Assembly (NCBI GenBank): GCA_916048095.2
Contig: OU696578.1
Location: 1,210,798-1,274,797 of the forward strand
Direction of reading: 5' to 3'
DNA from: Sacculina carcini
Lineage: Eukaryota; Arthropoda; Thecostraca; Sacculinidae
DNA: 64,000 nucleotides
Below the pieces are notes generated by a model. The model saw nothing but the letters and a program-made list of their open reading frames with translations, had not been told where the DNA came from and searched no databases. Positions 11,765 through 25,038 of this stretch are shown here, in pieces (position 1 is the stretch's first letter; every line of letters starts with the position of its first letter). The translations under genes were made by a program, and so were the position numbers.

Positions 11765-12600
11765 GATGAAGGAATGAGGAATAATGACGGAAATCAGGAA
11801 TAATGAAGGAAATAAGGAATAATGAAGGAAATGATGAAAGAAATAAGGAAAAATGAAGAAAATGAGGAATAATGAAGGAAATAAGGAATAATGAAGGAAA
11901 TAAAGAATAATGAAGGAAATAAGGAATAATGAAGGAAATAAGGAATAATGAAGGAAATAATGAAGAAAATGAGGAATAATGAAGGAAATAAGGAATAATG
12001 AAGGAAATAAAGAATAATGAAGGAAATAAGGAATAATGAAGGAAATAAGGAATAATGAAGGAAATAATGAATAATGAAGAAAATCATGAATAATGAAGAA
12101 AATAAGGAATAATGAAGGAAATAAGGAATAATGAAGTAAATAAGGAATAATGAAGGAAATAAGGAGTAATGAAGTAAATAAGGAATAATGAAGGAAATAA
12201 GGAGTAATGAAGTAAATAAGGAATAATGAAGGAAATAATGAATAATGAAGAAAATAAGGAACAATGAAGGAAATCGGTAATAATGAAGAAATCAGTAATA
12301 ATGAAGGAAATAATAAATAATGAAGGAAATAAGGAATAATGAAGGAAATAAGAAATAATGAAGGAAATCAGTAAAAATGAAGAAAATAAGGAATAATGTA
12401 GGAAATAATGAATAATGAAGAAAATAAGGAACAATGAAGGAAATCGGTTATAATGAAGAAATCAGTAATAATGAAAGAAATAAGGAATAATGAAGGAAAT
12501 CGGTAATAATGAAGGAAATAAGGAATAATGAAGGAAATCGGTAATAATGAAGGAAATAAGGAATAATGAAGGAAATCGGTAATAATGAAGGAAATTATGA
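11765..12600. repeat. 19-bp minisatellite, about 44 units
   Basis: Tandem aaggaataatgaaggaaat with variant units (aatcggtaat, aaataatgaa). It ends 45 bp from the SVOP stop codon, so on the SVOP sense strand it would form the 3' UTR or the immediate 3' flank. The long Phe/Leu/Ser/Tyr reading frames on the - strand are translations of the repeat. Confidence 0.9.
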
Positions 12601-12644
12601 TGATGCAACAAGGAGTTCAAGAGACAAGAAACACGTGCATACTG

Positions 12645-13011
12645 TTACTGCATTTGTCTGCCAGCGGTTTCTACTCGCAGCATCATCACAGCCACGGCGC
12701 TCAACACCGACACGCCGGCGTATACAAGCACAGCGTAGCGCACAGACACCTGCACCAACACCTAACAAATACGCAAATAACAACAACAAGTACTGGCAGC
12801 ACTGCTAGATCGGCGTCTGCAAGAACAGCGTGAAAAATCACCTGCTAAACAAGCACAAATGTCCATACACTGACTGAAAACGATGTCTTTGTATATACAA
12901 ATTATGTGTTTGTGTGTGTGTGTGCCTGTGTGTATATGCTTGTGTATATGTGTGTATGAGTGTGTGTTTCTTTGTATGTGTGTATGTGTGTGTGTTTCTT
13001 TGTGTATGTGC

Positions 13012-13070
<59 letters not shown>

Positions 13071-13184
13071 TGTGAGTGTGTGTATTTCTTTATGTGTATA
13101 TGCTTGTGTATGTTTATGTATGTGTGTGTGTGTGTGTTAAATGAGTTTAATAACTGTCACCATATTTCTACTAGGGGTCTTAGC

Positions 13185-13235
<51 letters not shown>

Positions 13236-15548
13236 ATAGAGAAGGTCACCTGGGCTACCACGCGCCCACATAAACAATATACCTGAGCGACCATAGGTGT
13301 GAGCATGGCTCCCATTCGAGCAAAACTACTGCATGTTCCCACACCAACTGCCCGCAAACTGGTTGGGTACACCTGACACACACACACACACACACACACA
13401 TGTACGTCGCACAACGCGCACAGAAAATAAATCGCTAATTACAATCTGGTGGGGGGGGGGGTGAACATAATTGAAATAACAACCCCAGCAGAAACAGAAA
13501 ACATTAGCACGCCAACATTTCCAGATCGGAACGTCAAAAATCGGCAAAACACCACCAACAACTGAATCGGTGATATTTAGTGGATTATAGCGGCATGAAG
13601 GACGCAATGTGTGCTACTCAGTTAATCCAACTCGACTCATTATATAAGACCGAGACAGCGAAGCGAATTCGCCCAATATTGCTAATTGTACTCACTTGTA
13701 ACAGCACAAAAATGGTGAGAAATAGATTAGTAAATATGGAAATATGTTGTTATTAGTCCGTTAGAAAATAAGGTATATGAAGTCCAGTGGTTACCAACCT
13801 TTTCTAGTTTGCGTCGCCAATAGCAAGCCTTTCGAAAGTTCCCGGCACCCTTATATAAGGAAATACATATTCAAAATCTACGTTGTTTATATTTTTATTT
13901 TTTGTTCATTTCGACATTTTGCATCGGTGTAACAACAGCTTATACATATATATGAAAATTGTCTTCACACTGATCCTGCTATTACAAAACAAATGGTATT
14001 ATAATACAAATATGCAATTTTTCCCCGAATTTTGATACAGTCAAACACAAGATGATTCTGAGAGATCTGAGTTTCACTCACTTCGGGCGTGTAGACATAA
14101 GCAGCCTGGAATACACCCGAAATAACGGCGCGACACAGAAACAATATCGCCGTGAGAAACACTCGCCTGACAATCAACAATCACAATCAATAATCAACAG
14201 TCAGTAATAAACAATAATCACAATCAATAATCACAATCAACAATCCCAATCAATAATCACAATCAATAAACACAATCAATAATCACAATCAACAATAAAC
14301 ACAATTGATAATCACAATAAATAATAAACACAATTAATAATCACAATCAACAATAAACACAATTAATAATCACAATCAACAATAAACACAATTAATAATC
14401 ACAATCAACAATAAACACAATCAATAATCACAATCAACAATAAACACAATTGATAATCACAATAAATAATAAACACAATTAATAATCACAATCAACAATA
14501 AACACAATTAATAATCACAATCAACAATAAACACAATCAATAATCACAATCAACAATCACCATAAATAATCACAATCAACAATAAACACAATTAATAATC
14601 ACAATCAACAATCACCATAAATAATCACAATCAACAATAAACACAATTAATAATCACAATCAACAATCACAATCAACAATAAACACAATTAATAATCACA
14701 ATCAACAATTACAATCAACAACCAACAATTAATAATCACAATCAATAATCACAATTAATAATCACAATCAACAGTTAGCAATCACAATCCACAATCAAAA
14801 CAATCACATCTATGACAATTATATGACAAACAGCATCATCTACAAATACAAGCCGAAAAATTACACACAAAACACAAAGCAGAAATGAGAGCGGATAAGA
14901 AAACAAAATGGCCGACCTCTGAACGCACGTCAACAGCAACAAAATGGCCGCCGCATACGCAATAAACTCGACGGCCATAGTTTTCTTGCGGCCCAGTTTC
15001 TCAATAACGAGTGCCGTGAATAAAATACCTGCGCCCAACACAAACACAAACAAACAAACAAACGACGCTCATTTCTGCTGTGAAACACAAGAACTTTTGG
15101 TAGAAATCAAACTAGACCAGGTTGAAGTGTTTGAGAAATTATTCCGACAATCAAATATATATTTCAAATCAATATCAAAGCCAACAGACAAACCTAACCA
15201 CATATGATCAATGTATAAATAAAATCTCAACTGAAATTCCTAACCATTATGAATGTGGAACATAAACAAACACGCAATAAACCAATCAAATAACACACAG
15301 AACAAAACTCAAATGTAAAATACACATAACACTAAAAATATTCGAATGTATTTAATTGAAAAGCAAGAGATTGTAAATTTGTACATTCCGCTTTGAGTAT
15401 AAAAATTTCCCAAGTTATGTTTTGGCAGCAATAAAACAAACAGTTGGAAAATACACCCTAACCAGACACCTGGAAATTCGGCAACGGTAGTCACCAGAAG
15501 ATCCATGTAATCTGAAGTCTGCAGAGAACGACACGAAGCCTGACACAC

Positions 15549-15610
<62 letters not shown>

Positions 15611-16059
15611 GATACAAATTCAAACAATGAACATATTCCCATATACATTCCATACTGTATAACACAAACGTTTTAGTTAATAAATAATTGGGAAAATAAG
15701 TCATATTTGTAAGCATTTTTCTATGCGATTTGGCCCATTGTAACAGACATATCAAACACACACACACACACACACCCGCACATACAAACAGATGGGAAAT
15801 GACAATGTACAGGATAAGAAAGTACAGTATCAAGAGATGACGTATTATCAAGAGCAGATGTGTTATTAAAGAGAAGGATATATTAGCATATACGATATAT
15901 TGGGTATATTAAGAGAAGTATATTTAAGAGAGGATATATTAGCAACGTACCTGACTACTATGCCAGACGGGAGGAGTCTCGCAAAAATCCTCACGTGAAC
16001 TTTTCAACAGCTCAGTGGACATGAGAACCACGCCGTAATAACAGAACGCACTTGTCCAC

Positions 16060-16138
<79 letters not shown>

Positions 16139-17725
16139 CACACACACGAACATACCACAAGGAAGCACCTTAAAATCAACTTGTTCTTTTGAGTTCAACC
16201 AAGTGAGTTTCATTAGGCAGGCCACAAAATGAGTATAGTCTCACTAAAAGGCTACAAACCTGAGTCTTGTTAGTCTCACTAGACAAGCCACAAAATGAGC
16301 ATTAATAGTCTCACTAAAAACACCCAAAAATTTAAGTCTTAATAAGCTTACCAGGCAAACAATAATATGAGAATAAAGTCTCATTGAAAGACCAAAATTG
16401 TTGGTCTTGTTAGGCTCATCAAACAAGTGACAAAATGAGCATTTATAGTCTCATTAAACACCCAAAATTTGAGTCTCAATAAGCTTACTAGGCAAACAAT
16501 AAAATGAGGATAAAGTCTCATTGAAAGACCAAAAAAATTGGTCTTGTTAAGCTCATCAAACAAGTGACAAAATGAGCATTTATAGTCTCATTAAACACCC
16601 AAAATTTGAGTCTTAATAAGCTTACTAGGCAAACAATAAAATGAGAATAAAATCTAACTGAAAGACCAAAAATTTCGGTCTTTTTAGGCTCATCAAACAA
16701 GTGACAAAATGAGCATTTATAGTCTCACTAAAAGCCGACAAATTTGAGTCATGACTGACTCACCAGACGAGCCACAGTATGAGCGTGGTTGATCTCAGCT
16801 GAGTGGTGAGCAGATCTCTCAGTCTGCCCCGTCCCACACCCTCCACCTCGTCGACTATCAATCTGCCGCGGGGCATGCTCGTGCCGTTGGCTGCGGCGAT
16901 CATTTTCAATGTGTCGTAGGCTCGCTGAACGTCGCCGCTAACGGCGTAAAACCGGGCACTCTCCGGCAACCACTGAATAAACACACACACACACACACAC
17001 ACACACATAAATGAATATTGAATAATCTACTGAATTCAATTGAAAACTCACATAAATTAATAAACTTTCCCTGAATGCGGAATAAAATATACAATGAAAT
17101 GCGCAAATAAAATAAAATATCAATAACTGTATACACACAATTGAAAGAAATAATTAATTCAGGGTTTTTTTTAATTGGACACTTACACGACACATTATGA
17201 CATCACGAAATACCCACACACACACACACACACACACACAATATACTCATGCACACATGCTCACAATAATCATAATAATATACCATTGAATATATTGAAT
17301 ACTATACACACGCATGACTATTGAAGATATTATTATGATTATTATAATTATTGTTATTAATTTCAGGCGAATCCAGTAATGTAAGCACTATTACCACCCT
17401 GCCATGGGCCCGTGTACCGGAGGCGCTCAAAAGATGTAGAGAGAGTGAGAGAGTGAGAGAGGGAGAGAGATACAGTTATAAAAGTAAAGGTTTCAGTTGT
17501 GGAAGATGAAAGCATTGATCGAATAAGATTGAATAAGTCTATAAAGAGTGTTGTCTCCTGTGTTTATTGTTTTTGTTAGTTTGAAAATGTGTGTGTGTGT
17601 GTATGTGCAATTGTGTGTGTGTGTGTGTATGTGTGTGTGTGTTTGTGTGTGTGTGAATGATATTGTACTGAAAAGACATTCACGTGGAGTGCAGTAAACA
17701 TTCTTAATTTAAAATACATTATACA

Positions 17726-17786
<61 letters not shown>

Positions 17787-18149
17787 GCACAGACACACAA
17801 ACAAACAGACACAAACACACAAACACACACAAGCGTATGTCTCACAGGGAACATGACGACGAAAATGACCAGTGGCAGAGCGGAGATGGCGAGGAGCCAA
17901 CGCCAGCCTAGTGTAGGCATAATAATCAACGCCAGAACAACCTCCAAACACGCTCCCAGCGCCCAGAAACACTGCCAATCACACACACAAACAAACACAC
18001 ATAAATACGCACACAAACACACACACACACAAACACAAACAAACACACACACACACACAAATAAACACACAGACATTTACATATACAGACAAGCATACGC
18101 TAATACACACGGAAATACATACACACACACACATTTACATATACAGACA

Positions 18150-18209
<60 letters not shown>

Positions 18210-18521
18210 TACACACGCAAATAAACACACAGACTGACATTTACATATACACACACACACACACATACACAGAGAGAGAAAGTAAGAAGTATATGTGAAC
18301 ACATATACACATACAGACAGATACACAAATTAATATATATGAATAAACACACACACACACACACACTCACATAAACACACACACACACATACACTCATGA
18401 ATACGCAGAAACAGATGAATATATGTGAACACACTTATATAGACAAATAATATATATATGAACACACACACACACACATAAACACACACAAGCACACACA
18501 CAAACACACACACACACACAT

Positions 18522-18556
<35 letters not shown>

Positions 18557-20115
18557 AACACACACAAGCGCACACAAGCACACACACACATACACAGCCA
18601 TATACAGACACATGCAGACATACACACATGCACAAAGGCAGGTACACACACAGACAGACAGACAGACAGACAGATAGATGCGCGTGGAGACATGAGGGCT
18701 GCTAACCTCCATAAGTGTGAGACATCTGCCTCTATGCTTGCCGGGAAGATACTCCGAGTACAGAGTCACACTGGCCGCATACAAGCAAACACAAGTTTAC
18801 ACAAGCTGTAGAGCAGTGTTGGGTAGCCTCTGTGTGTGTGTGTGTGGGAAATTCCCCACCTAATTGGGAATGGAGGCGTTGCCAAGTGGGAATTAAAAGT
18901 CGGACAGAACAGGACAAATCTATGTGTTTTTGTCAATATAAAATTCGTTTATGTTCGTTTCTAGTGACTTTTTGATGTTTAATTTGGTGGAACAATTGAA
19001 TTTATTGAATTTATCAGCGCTGTTGTGTGGAAAATTAAGAGTTGGCTCATTAAGAAGTGGGGAATCAGAGAGTGAAAAATGAATACGGACCACTGCTGCA
19101 GATGGAAACAGGCAAAACAATCACAAACACACAAACAGCGGACACGCAAGAAACAGAACAGAACGCACGTCTACTCGAAGCAATGCAATGACTAGCACAG
19201 AGCTGATGACTACAAAACAAAAAGTGAACATGCAACGGCGTGAGGCTTACTTTTGCGGCTAAAATATACTACGGCGCAAAAAAAACACAAAACCGGCGAA
19301 TTTTTCGATGTAAACATAATTGCCGTAGAATTGCGAGAGAGATAGTTTGAGAGAGATAGAAAGACACAGATTCAGAGATAAAGAAACAAAGAGAAAGAGA
19401 TTGAAAGACAGAGATAGTTGGAGAGAAATAGAGACAGGTATGTGTGAAGAAGTGCTCACGCCTGAGGCACGGCGCCAATACAGAATCCCACAAGACAACG
19501 CAGCAGAACCAGCCACACATAGGTGGGTGAGAAAGACGATAACAAGCCGTAGTAGAACAGAAACACACTGGACAATAGCAACGCCTGCGACAAACACACA
19601 AACACAAACACAAACATACATACACTATCACATATTCATATATTAAATTGTATATCTCAATGGTTCTTGATCTGTGTGGGGAATTCCCCACTGGTGGGGA
19701 ATGGAAGAGTTGTCAAGTGGGAAGCTAAAGGTCGGACAGATCAGGACAACTATGTGTGTTTTTATCAATTCAAATTCGTTTATTTCTGTTTCTGATGACC
19801 TCTTGACATTTACTTTGATGTAACAACTGAATTTATTGAATTTATCAGTGCTGCTATGGAAAATGAAGAGATGACTCATTAAGAAGTGGGGAATCAGTGA
19901 GAAAAAAGACTGGTATATAGGTTTCACAACTTTCCAATTTCATTCTCTTTGACTCTCTGCTGTTGGCTAGCTTCTGGTCTTCGATACAAAGACACTGCAG
20001 CAGTTGGCCCATGTTGGTTGAGGTTAACACGCATACACTAGCATTGAACTGAGCTAGTCTCAAGAAACGGACACCGACACACACACACAAACAGACACAC
20101 CGACAGACAGACATA

Positions 20116-20147
<32 letters not shown>

Positions 20148-20211
20148 GACACACAGACAGGCAGACATATAAACTGGCACACACACACACACACAAGCGG
20201 ACAGACGGACA

Positions 20212-20248
<37 letters not shown>

Positions 20249-20252
20249 GCGG

Positions 20253-20283
<31 letters not shown>

Positions 20284-20529
20284 CACAGAGAGACAGACAG
20301 ACAGACAGACAGACACACAGAGAGACAGACAGACAGACAGACAGACACACACAGAGACAGACAGACGGACAGACACACACACAAGCAGACGGACAGACAG
20401 ACAGACTGACAGACACACACAGAGACAGACGGACAGACACACACAGAGACAAACAGACGGACAGACACACACAGAGACAGACAGACAGACACACACACAC
20501 ACACAAGCGGACAGACAGACACACAGACA

Positions 20530-20585
<56 letters not shown>

Positions 20586-20624
20586 CGGACAGACAGACAG
20601 ACAGACAGACACACAGACACACAC

Positions 20625-20655
<31 letters not shown>

Positions 20656-21994
20656 CAGAGACGGCAGGGCACCACTGACCGTTTTGCGTCCGTACTGATC
20701 GCTGAACTTGCCCCAGAACGGCGAGCTGACCATCATGCCGATGAAGACGGCAGTCGTGATGAACGCCTGCCGCCACTCGGACACGAACCAGGAACACTGC
20801 ACGGCCGGCGAGAGGATCGATAGAATCATCATCTCCATACTGTCGGCCATCCAACACAAGCCAGTCAGCAGTGAGAGTCGCACTTGGAAGCGGCCGAACC
20901 CGATGCGGTCGACGGCCATGTCAACTGTGAACGTGTCTGTCTCACATGCAGACACACACACACACACACACACACAGGGTGTGTTGGATTCAAGCACTTC
21001 TGTCCACCCAGCAGTAAATAGCACCAGATATCAGTCATGTGTTGTGTCATGCATTCTGGGGAGGTAGCAGCCTCTCTAAAACGTATTCCGTCCTTGTGGC
21101 GTCATAGCGTGGAGAGGGTCGGTTCTGCGGTGGCAGCGAGCTGCACGGGACACACCTGTGTGTGTGTTCATAAGCTTCGGCTTGTTCCCGTGTAGCAGCT
21201 GTCACTTGAGACCTTTAACCTTTAACCTTCAGAAGTGGGAACATCCCATCACTGTCTTCCGGTGTCCCTCAGGAGCTTAAAATAAACGGAGTAAGCTATA
21301 AATAACCATTTCCGAGGTGAACCAAACCAAACCAAAGAGGTGTATCAAGATTGGAGGCGGTTTTGAAGCCGGTGGATGTACAGAGGGTCACAGAGGGGTG
21401 TATGAGAAAGAGGAAGGGAAAACGTATAGGAGAGGATGTTGCTGTGCCTGTTTTTTTACCACGTTTCAGCAATGTTTGACCATTCATTACGCCGTCACCA
21501 TTGCCTCAGTCGTTGAGTTTGAACGCAAAAGGCAAGAACAAAACACTGACTCATCGAGTGAAATATGAAAAAGAAAGAAAAAGATTTCACTCTTCAAAAT
21601 TGGCATTTTTCTCTCTTCTCCCTGTTGGCATCACACAGTTTAAAAACGTACAAAAACAGATGGAAATATGTAGCAAGACTGGATATGGTGTTGAAGCTGA
21701 TTGATACACACACTGGGGATCAAGGTCACGGGGAGAGTGTAGGAGGAAGAGGAAGGGAAAGAGGTAGAGGAGGAGAGGATGTGACTCACCGTCGGGTGCG
21801 ACACTGGCTGTGGCTGCGGCCAGCTCCAGCTGCTCACCAGGGGGTCTGACTGCGCCCATCTGCGAGGTCAGCGAGCCAAGACTGCGTCGACCGTCGATCA
21901 TCGCGCTGTACTGGCGCGAGTTCGGCCGGCCATCCGCGTGCGACGATGCCGACGACGATGCCGACGACGATGCCGACGTCTCAGCTGCGGCCAT
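12645..21994 (-). CDS. SVOP: Synaptic vesicle 2-related protein (MFS transporter)
   Basis: Twelve exons, 525 aa (human SVOP about 548). Exons in order: 21994-21790, 20936-20680, 19584-19460, 18770-18707, 17971-17846, 16972-16764, 16059-15951, 15548-15470, 15028-14917, 14166-14082, 13372-13283, 12761-12645 (TAA). All junction phases agree. The start at 21994 gives an Ala/Ser-rich cytosolic N-terminus; a signal peptide is neither expected nor seen. Diagnostic SVOP blocks are [20 protein letters not shown] with [11 protein letters not shown] (TM1), [11 protein letters not shown] (MFS loop 2-3), [35 protein letters not shown] (loop 8-9), [10 protein letters not shown] and VETAGR near the end. Family knowledge places it in synaptic vesicle membranes with 12 helices; its substrate is unsettled. 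Nearly every acceptor is preceded by TG-rich sequence. Introns hold arrays, MITEs and a SINE. Confidence 0.93.
14180..14790. repeat. 29-bp AT-rich array in an SVOP intron
   Basis: The unit is aattaataatcacaatcaac followed by aataaacac, with shorter caatcaataatca variants at the edges. It begins 14 bp upstream (sense strand) of SVOP exon 10 (exon start 14166), so the repeat supplies the whole branch-point and 3' splice-site region of that exon. Confidence 0.85.
15551..15608. repeat. (CA)n at the SVOP exon 8 acceptor
   Basis: A CA repeat of about 58 bp on the + strand, that is (TG)n on the SVOP sense strand, abuts the acceptor of the exon starting at 15548 with only 'TAG' in between. A similar tract at 16062-16124 does the same for the exon starting at 16059. 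Confidence 0.9.
16200..16757. repeat. 137-bp satellite (two 68-bp half units) in SVOP intron 6
   Basis: About four units of 137 bp, each made of two diverged halves of about 68 bp with aatgagcatttatagtctca and caataaaatgag cores. The last half unit runs directly into SVOP exon 6 at 16764. The exon end plus donor (actcaccagacgagccacag, tatgagc) aligns with each half unit (ctcactagacaagccacaaa, atgagc), so the array appears to have grown from the exon-donor junction. Confidence 0.8.
17340..17432 (-). mobile_element. gcgcttccggtac family 3' end, copy 2
   Basis: An inverted copy carrying (taat)n, then aggcgaatccagtaatg, gcactattaccaccctg and tgtaccggaggcgctcaaaa. It lies in SVOP intron 5. A (gagag)n purine tract follows to 17470. 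Confidence 0.65.
18812..19095. mobile_element. hAT-like MITE, ggttcttaacc family, copy 2
   Basis: Starts near gcagtgttgggtagcctctg, carries the family core (gggaattaaaagtcggacag, tgtttttgtcaatataaaat) and ends near ggaccactgctg. The two ends are imperfect inverted repeats. It lies in SVOP intron 3. Confidence 0.75.
19659..19930. mobile_element. hAT-like MITE, ggttcttaacc family, copy 3
   Basis: Carries tggttcttgatctgtgtggg, the core taaaggtcggacagatcagg and gtggggaatcagtgag. It lies in SVOP intron 2, less than 100 bp from exon 3 and in the same orientation as copy 2 on the other side of that exon. Confidence 0.75.
20070..20662. repeat. Complex (AC)/(GACA) microsatellite, SVOP intron 2
   Basis: About 600 bp of mixed AC and GACA repeats with higher-order blocks such as acacagagagacagacagac and acaagcggacagacggacag. 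It begins 18 nt from the donor of SVOP exon 2 (exon end 20680). Expansion through block duplication is visible. Confidence 0.9.
20975..21235 (+). mobile_element. tRNA-Val-derived SINE, copy 2 (head truncated)
   Basis: In sense orientation on the + strand, the SINE body runs from ggtgtgttggattcaagcac through gatatcagtcatgtgttg and ggagagggtcggttctgcgg to the tail (acctttaacctttaacct). The tRNA-like head is missing. It lies in SVOP intron 1. Confidence 0.75.
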
Positions 21995-22061
21995 TACCGC
22001 TCACCTCATCACAAACACACACACACGTGCAAATACAAACGCACATACAAACGACCTACAG
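21995..22061 (-). promoter_or_regulatory. Likely SVOP 5' leader region
   Basis: This is the sequence just upstream of the SVOP start codon. It contains a short CA tract and no clear TATA box; a transcription start cannot be fixed. The coding part of exon 1 is GC-rich, which fits proximity to a promoter. Confidence 0.25.
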
Positions 22062-22247
22062 CAATGGCGGCGCTAGGATTTTTCCGTTGGGCTGGGGATA
22101 AGGATGAAGAAAGGCGGGGACTTGGTCAAACATGAGGAGCTACACTCGAAACATTCATGGTCACGATTTTTGTGTGGGGGGGGGGGGGGCTTAGAGGGGT
22201 CTTGTCACTTGGGGGGGGGGGTTAGAATCAAATTCGCGCCGCCACTG
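22062..22247. mobile_element. hAT-like MITE, cagtggcggcgc family, with decayed TSD
   Basis: 186 bp from caatggcggcgctagg to gcgccgccactg, with inverted terminal repeats. The flanking 8 bp are acctacag and acgcacag (6 of 8 identical), the target-duplication size of hAT transposons. The interior has G runs. It lies just upstream of SVOP. Confidence 0.8.
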
Positions 22248-24612
22248 ACGCACAGGTGCAGTGACAGGTGGACCGATCGATACTCGCTCGACGACCTCAA
22301 TTAGCGATAGATCAAAACGCACAACCAATTGTGTGAGCGCTCATTTGGCATTATCAGACGACACCGGGTATGTGTGTGCGTGTTTGTCAGGGGGCAAGCA
22401 GAAACAATTGAAAACCCAAACAGCGACCCATCCAATGAAGCCAAATAGCATCAGAAGAAGGAATAATATACACTGGAAGAAAGCAACTGCAAACAGAGGT
22501 TAACGATGAAGATATACTAGTTTTGGTAATAAATACAGTATATTAGCTTAGCGTCGGAAAATTTGCAGTGGGATCTGTGTAATTTTCAGTTAAAAATATT
22601 CATGTTAGATTAAACATAGAACAGATTGACTTAGTATGACTCGATAACAACAAAGGTATATTTAACAGAGTTTATAATACACAAGCGTTTGAACAAATAT
22701 GCTACGATGGACTGTTACAAACCGTTATATATCACAACAGAGCTGAGAATAATAAATTTGAGGGTTGATTTGTACAATAAATTTGTATCATACAATGTTC
22801 CGTAGTTTTTAAATAATGAAAATTTTGTAAGTAGACAATAATCAAAAGGAAAACACAAAATTGAGATACACTGACAAATTATTCGACATATACATGTTAA
22901 ATGCTAAGCGTTGAACGCAGATTCGCAGAGGCAACCACATGAAAATATATGTGCCAAAAATATAATAAACTAAACAACTCACAAGTCTCAAACAAATGCA
23001 TAAAAATTTAACGGAATCATCAAAGTAACGCAAATCAAGCGGATCATACGGCAACTGTTATTATGTCGAAATCATATCAGTGCTGCCACGTTGACCAGAA
23101 TATTAGTTTCGCCACACAAAATAAAAAAGGTTGTAATTGATAAACTTATAAGAAAAATTATCAATATTTCAAAACAATTATGAAAGTTTACAGAAGTAAG
23201 AAAACATAATATTTCCCATAATTTTTGTCTTAATTCCCTTAAAATAATTTCTCTCAAAATATAATTATATTATCATTTCAAAATATAATTTCTCTCAATT
23301 TTTTCAAACAATATGTCGAACATACTTTACGTGAGGTATAATAAAGCCAAAGACAAGGAAGCAAAACAATAATTGATGAAATATATTATCTGTTGTGTAT
23401 ATTCCAAACATCCGTGATTTCCAATCGTATTTTCATGGCCCCAATTTAGCATATCATCATACTAGCCTCACATTTTGTTAAATGTGTAAATGTTTGTTAC
23501 CAGTTGTTTAGTCTACTAAATATTGAATGTGATTGAAGTAAGGCATCGTATAACCTCTTCTATAGAACATTTTTTATCCTTGTGGTGTTCGATTGAACTT
23601 CTGACGTACATCTGAAATTTATCATACATCTCTTGATTTTTGCTATATACACACACATACACACATGCATGCATGTGTCATAGTGTGCAAGCACTGTCCA
23701 TTCTATTGCACGCGCTAACACACGCGCTAACACACAAGCACAGACTGAGAGGAATGCAAATTGTAAACACGTGTTCAATACGGAAGTGTGTCTCTTTTCA
23801 TCCGTGCATATAAATCAAGTGTGCAGTGGTACATGTCACCGCTGATGGTGTGTACCAATGTCGCCTCCAGGACATGAAACTGAAGAGCTAAATGAAATAT
23901 TTGTCAAATCCAACCACAATTGTCTGGGAGACTAAGGATTGAATGCAGGTTAGTATAGACAAGCGCCCTTACCAAGAACATTTCGAATTCATTTGTAAGT
24001 TTAGAGAGACAACAGAAAAAAACTTGCGTTTGCGAAATTTTATTGAAAAACACGTGCAATCGCTAACTAGCCAGCAACCATTGGAGGAAACATTGCAACA
24101 TACAAGCTAAATGGTCACACAGAAAAGTGACAAACATCGAATTGATTGATGTGCGACAAGTAAAGTTGTGCTGAAAACGTGAAGAGAATCGCAAGACATT
24201 CAATTGAGCGTTGAGAGCACACCATTCTGGCGTAAGAAAACACAGGCTTATAACATCAAGATGAACAACAATCGTCTGAAATCGACAAGAGCACAAGAGT
24301 AAGTCGAGTAGCCTCAGTCACACATAAAACCGAACAAAGTACCGCGAATGAAGTAGACCTTGTACACGCGCATAAATACTCCCGCATAAGTACCCGGGTA
24401 CACTGGCAAATATCAACTGGCATACATCGACAACGCTGATTGGTCGATTTGAAAAGTGGGCGGTCGCAATAGCGGGAAGCAGCTCGCAAAACATCAACGC
24501 ATCATAACTTGCAGCATAATTAACCTTGCCATCGATGGCATTATACAATTGCCAGCAAATCGGCACACACGCGCGCGCCATTATGCAATTGTGGGGGTAC
24601 AACTCACACACA

Positions 24613-24650
<38 letters not shown>

Positions 24651-24981
24651 GTAACCGCCTCGACGAGTCAGCGCACACAAGCTACGCACAGATGGAATTC
24701 GTTCACAGCCCATAATGACAACACACAGAGAGTTAAAGCCGCCTCAATACTGTTGAGCATAGCGACGGAAACAACGCACACACACACACACACACTCACA
24801 TATACACACCCCAAATGAGTACTCGCTGTAAATACAAACAAATACTGGCAACACTGTGAATTGTGCGCGCCAAAGTTGTTGCCAGTGCGCGCCAAAATAC
24901 CACGTGGCGCTGTGTGAATCTCAGCTTGGGACAAGACAAGTCAACATTGGATTTCTTCCATTTCTCGCTCATGCAAAATTA

Positions 24982-25038
<57 letters not shown>

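Noticed and set aside
11794..12434. Reading frames of 116-156 codons rich in Phe, Leu, Ser and Tyr
   Set aside because: Each is the 19-bp minisatellite read on the - strand; the peptide period matches the repeat period.
16244..16700. Three 60-codon frames spaced exactly 137 bp apart
   Set aside because: They are the satellite unit read three times, not a gene family.
16200..16757. CRISPR-like regular repeats
   Set aside because: The spacing comes from two diverged halves of one satellite unit. There are no unique spacers and no cas genes, and the DNA is animal.
22104..22304. Open frame with Gly-rich segment near 22100-22300
   Set aside because: It lies in a hAT-like MITE with G runs; the frame is a by-product.
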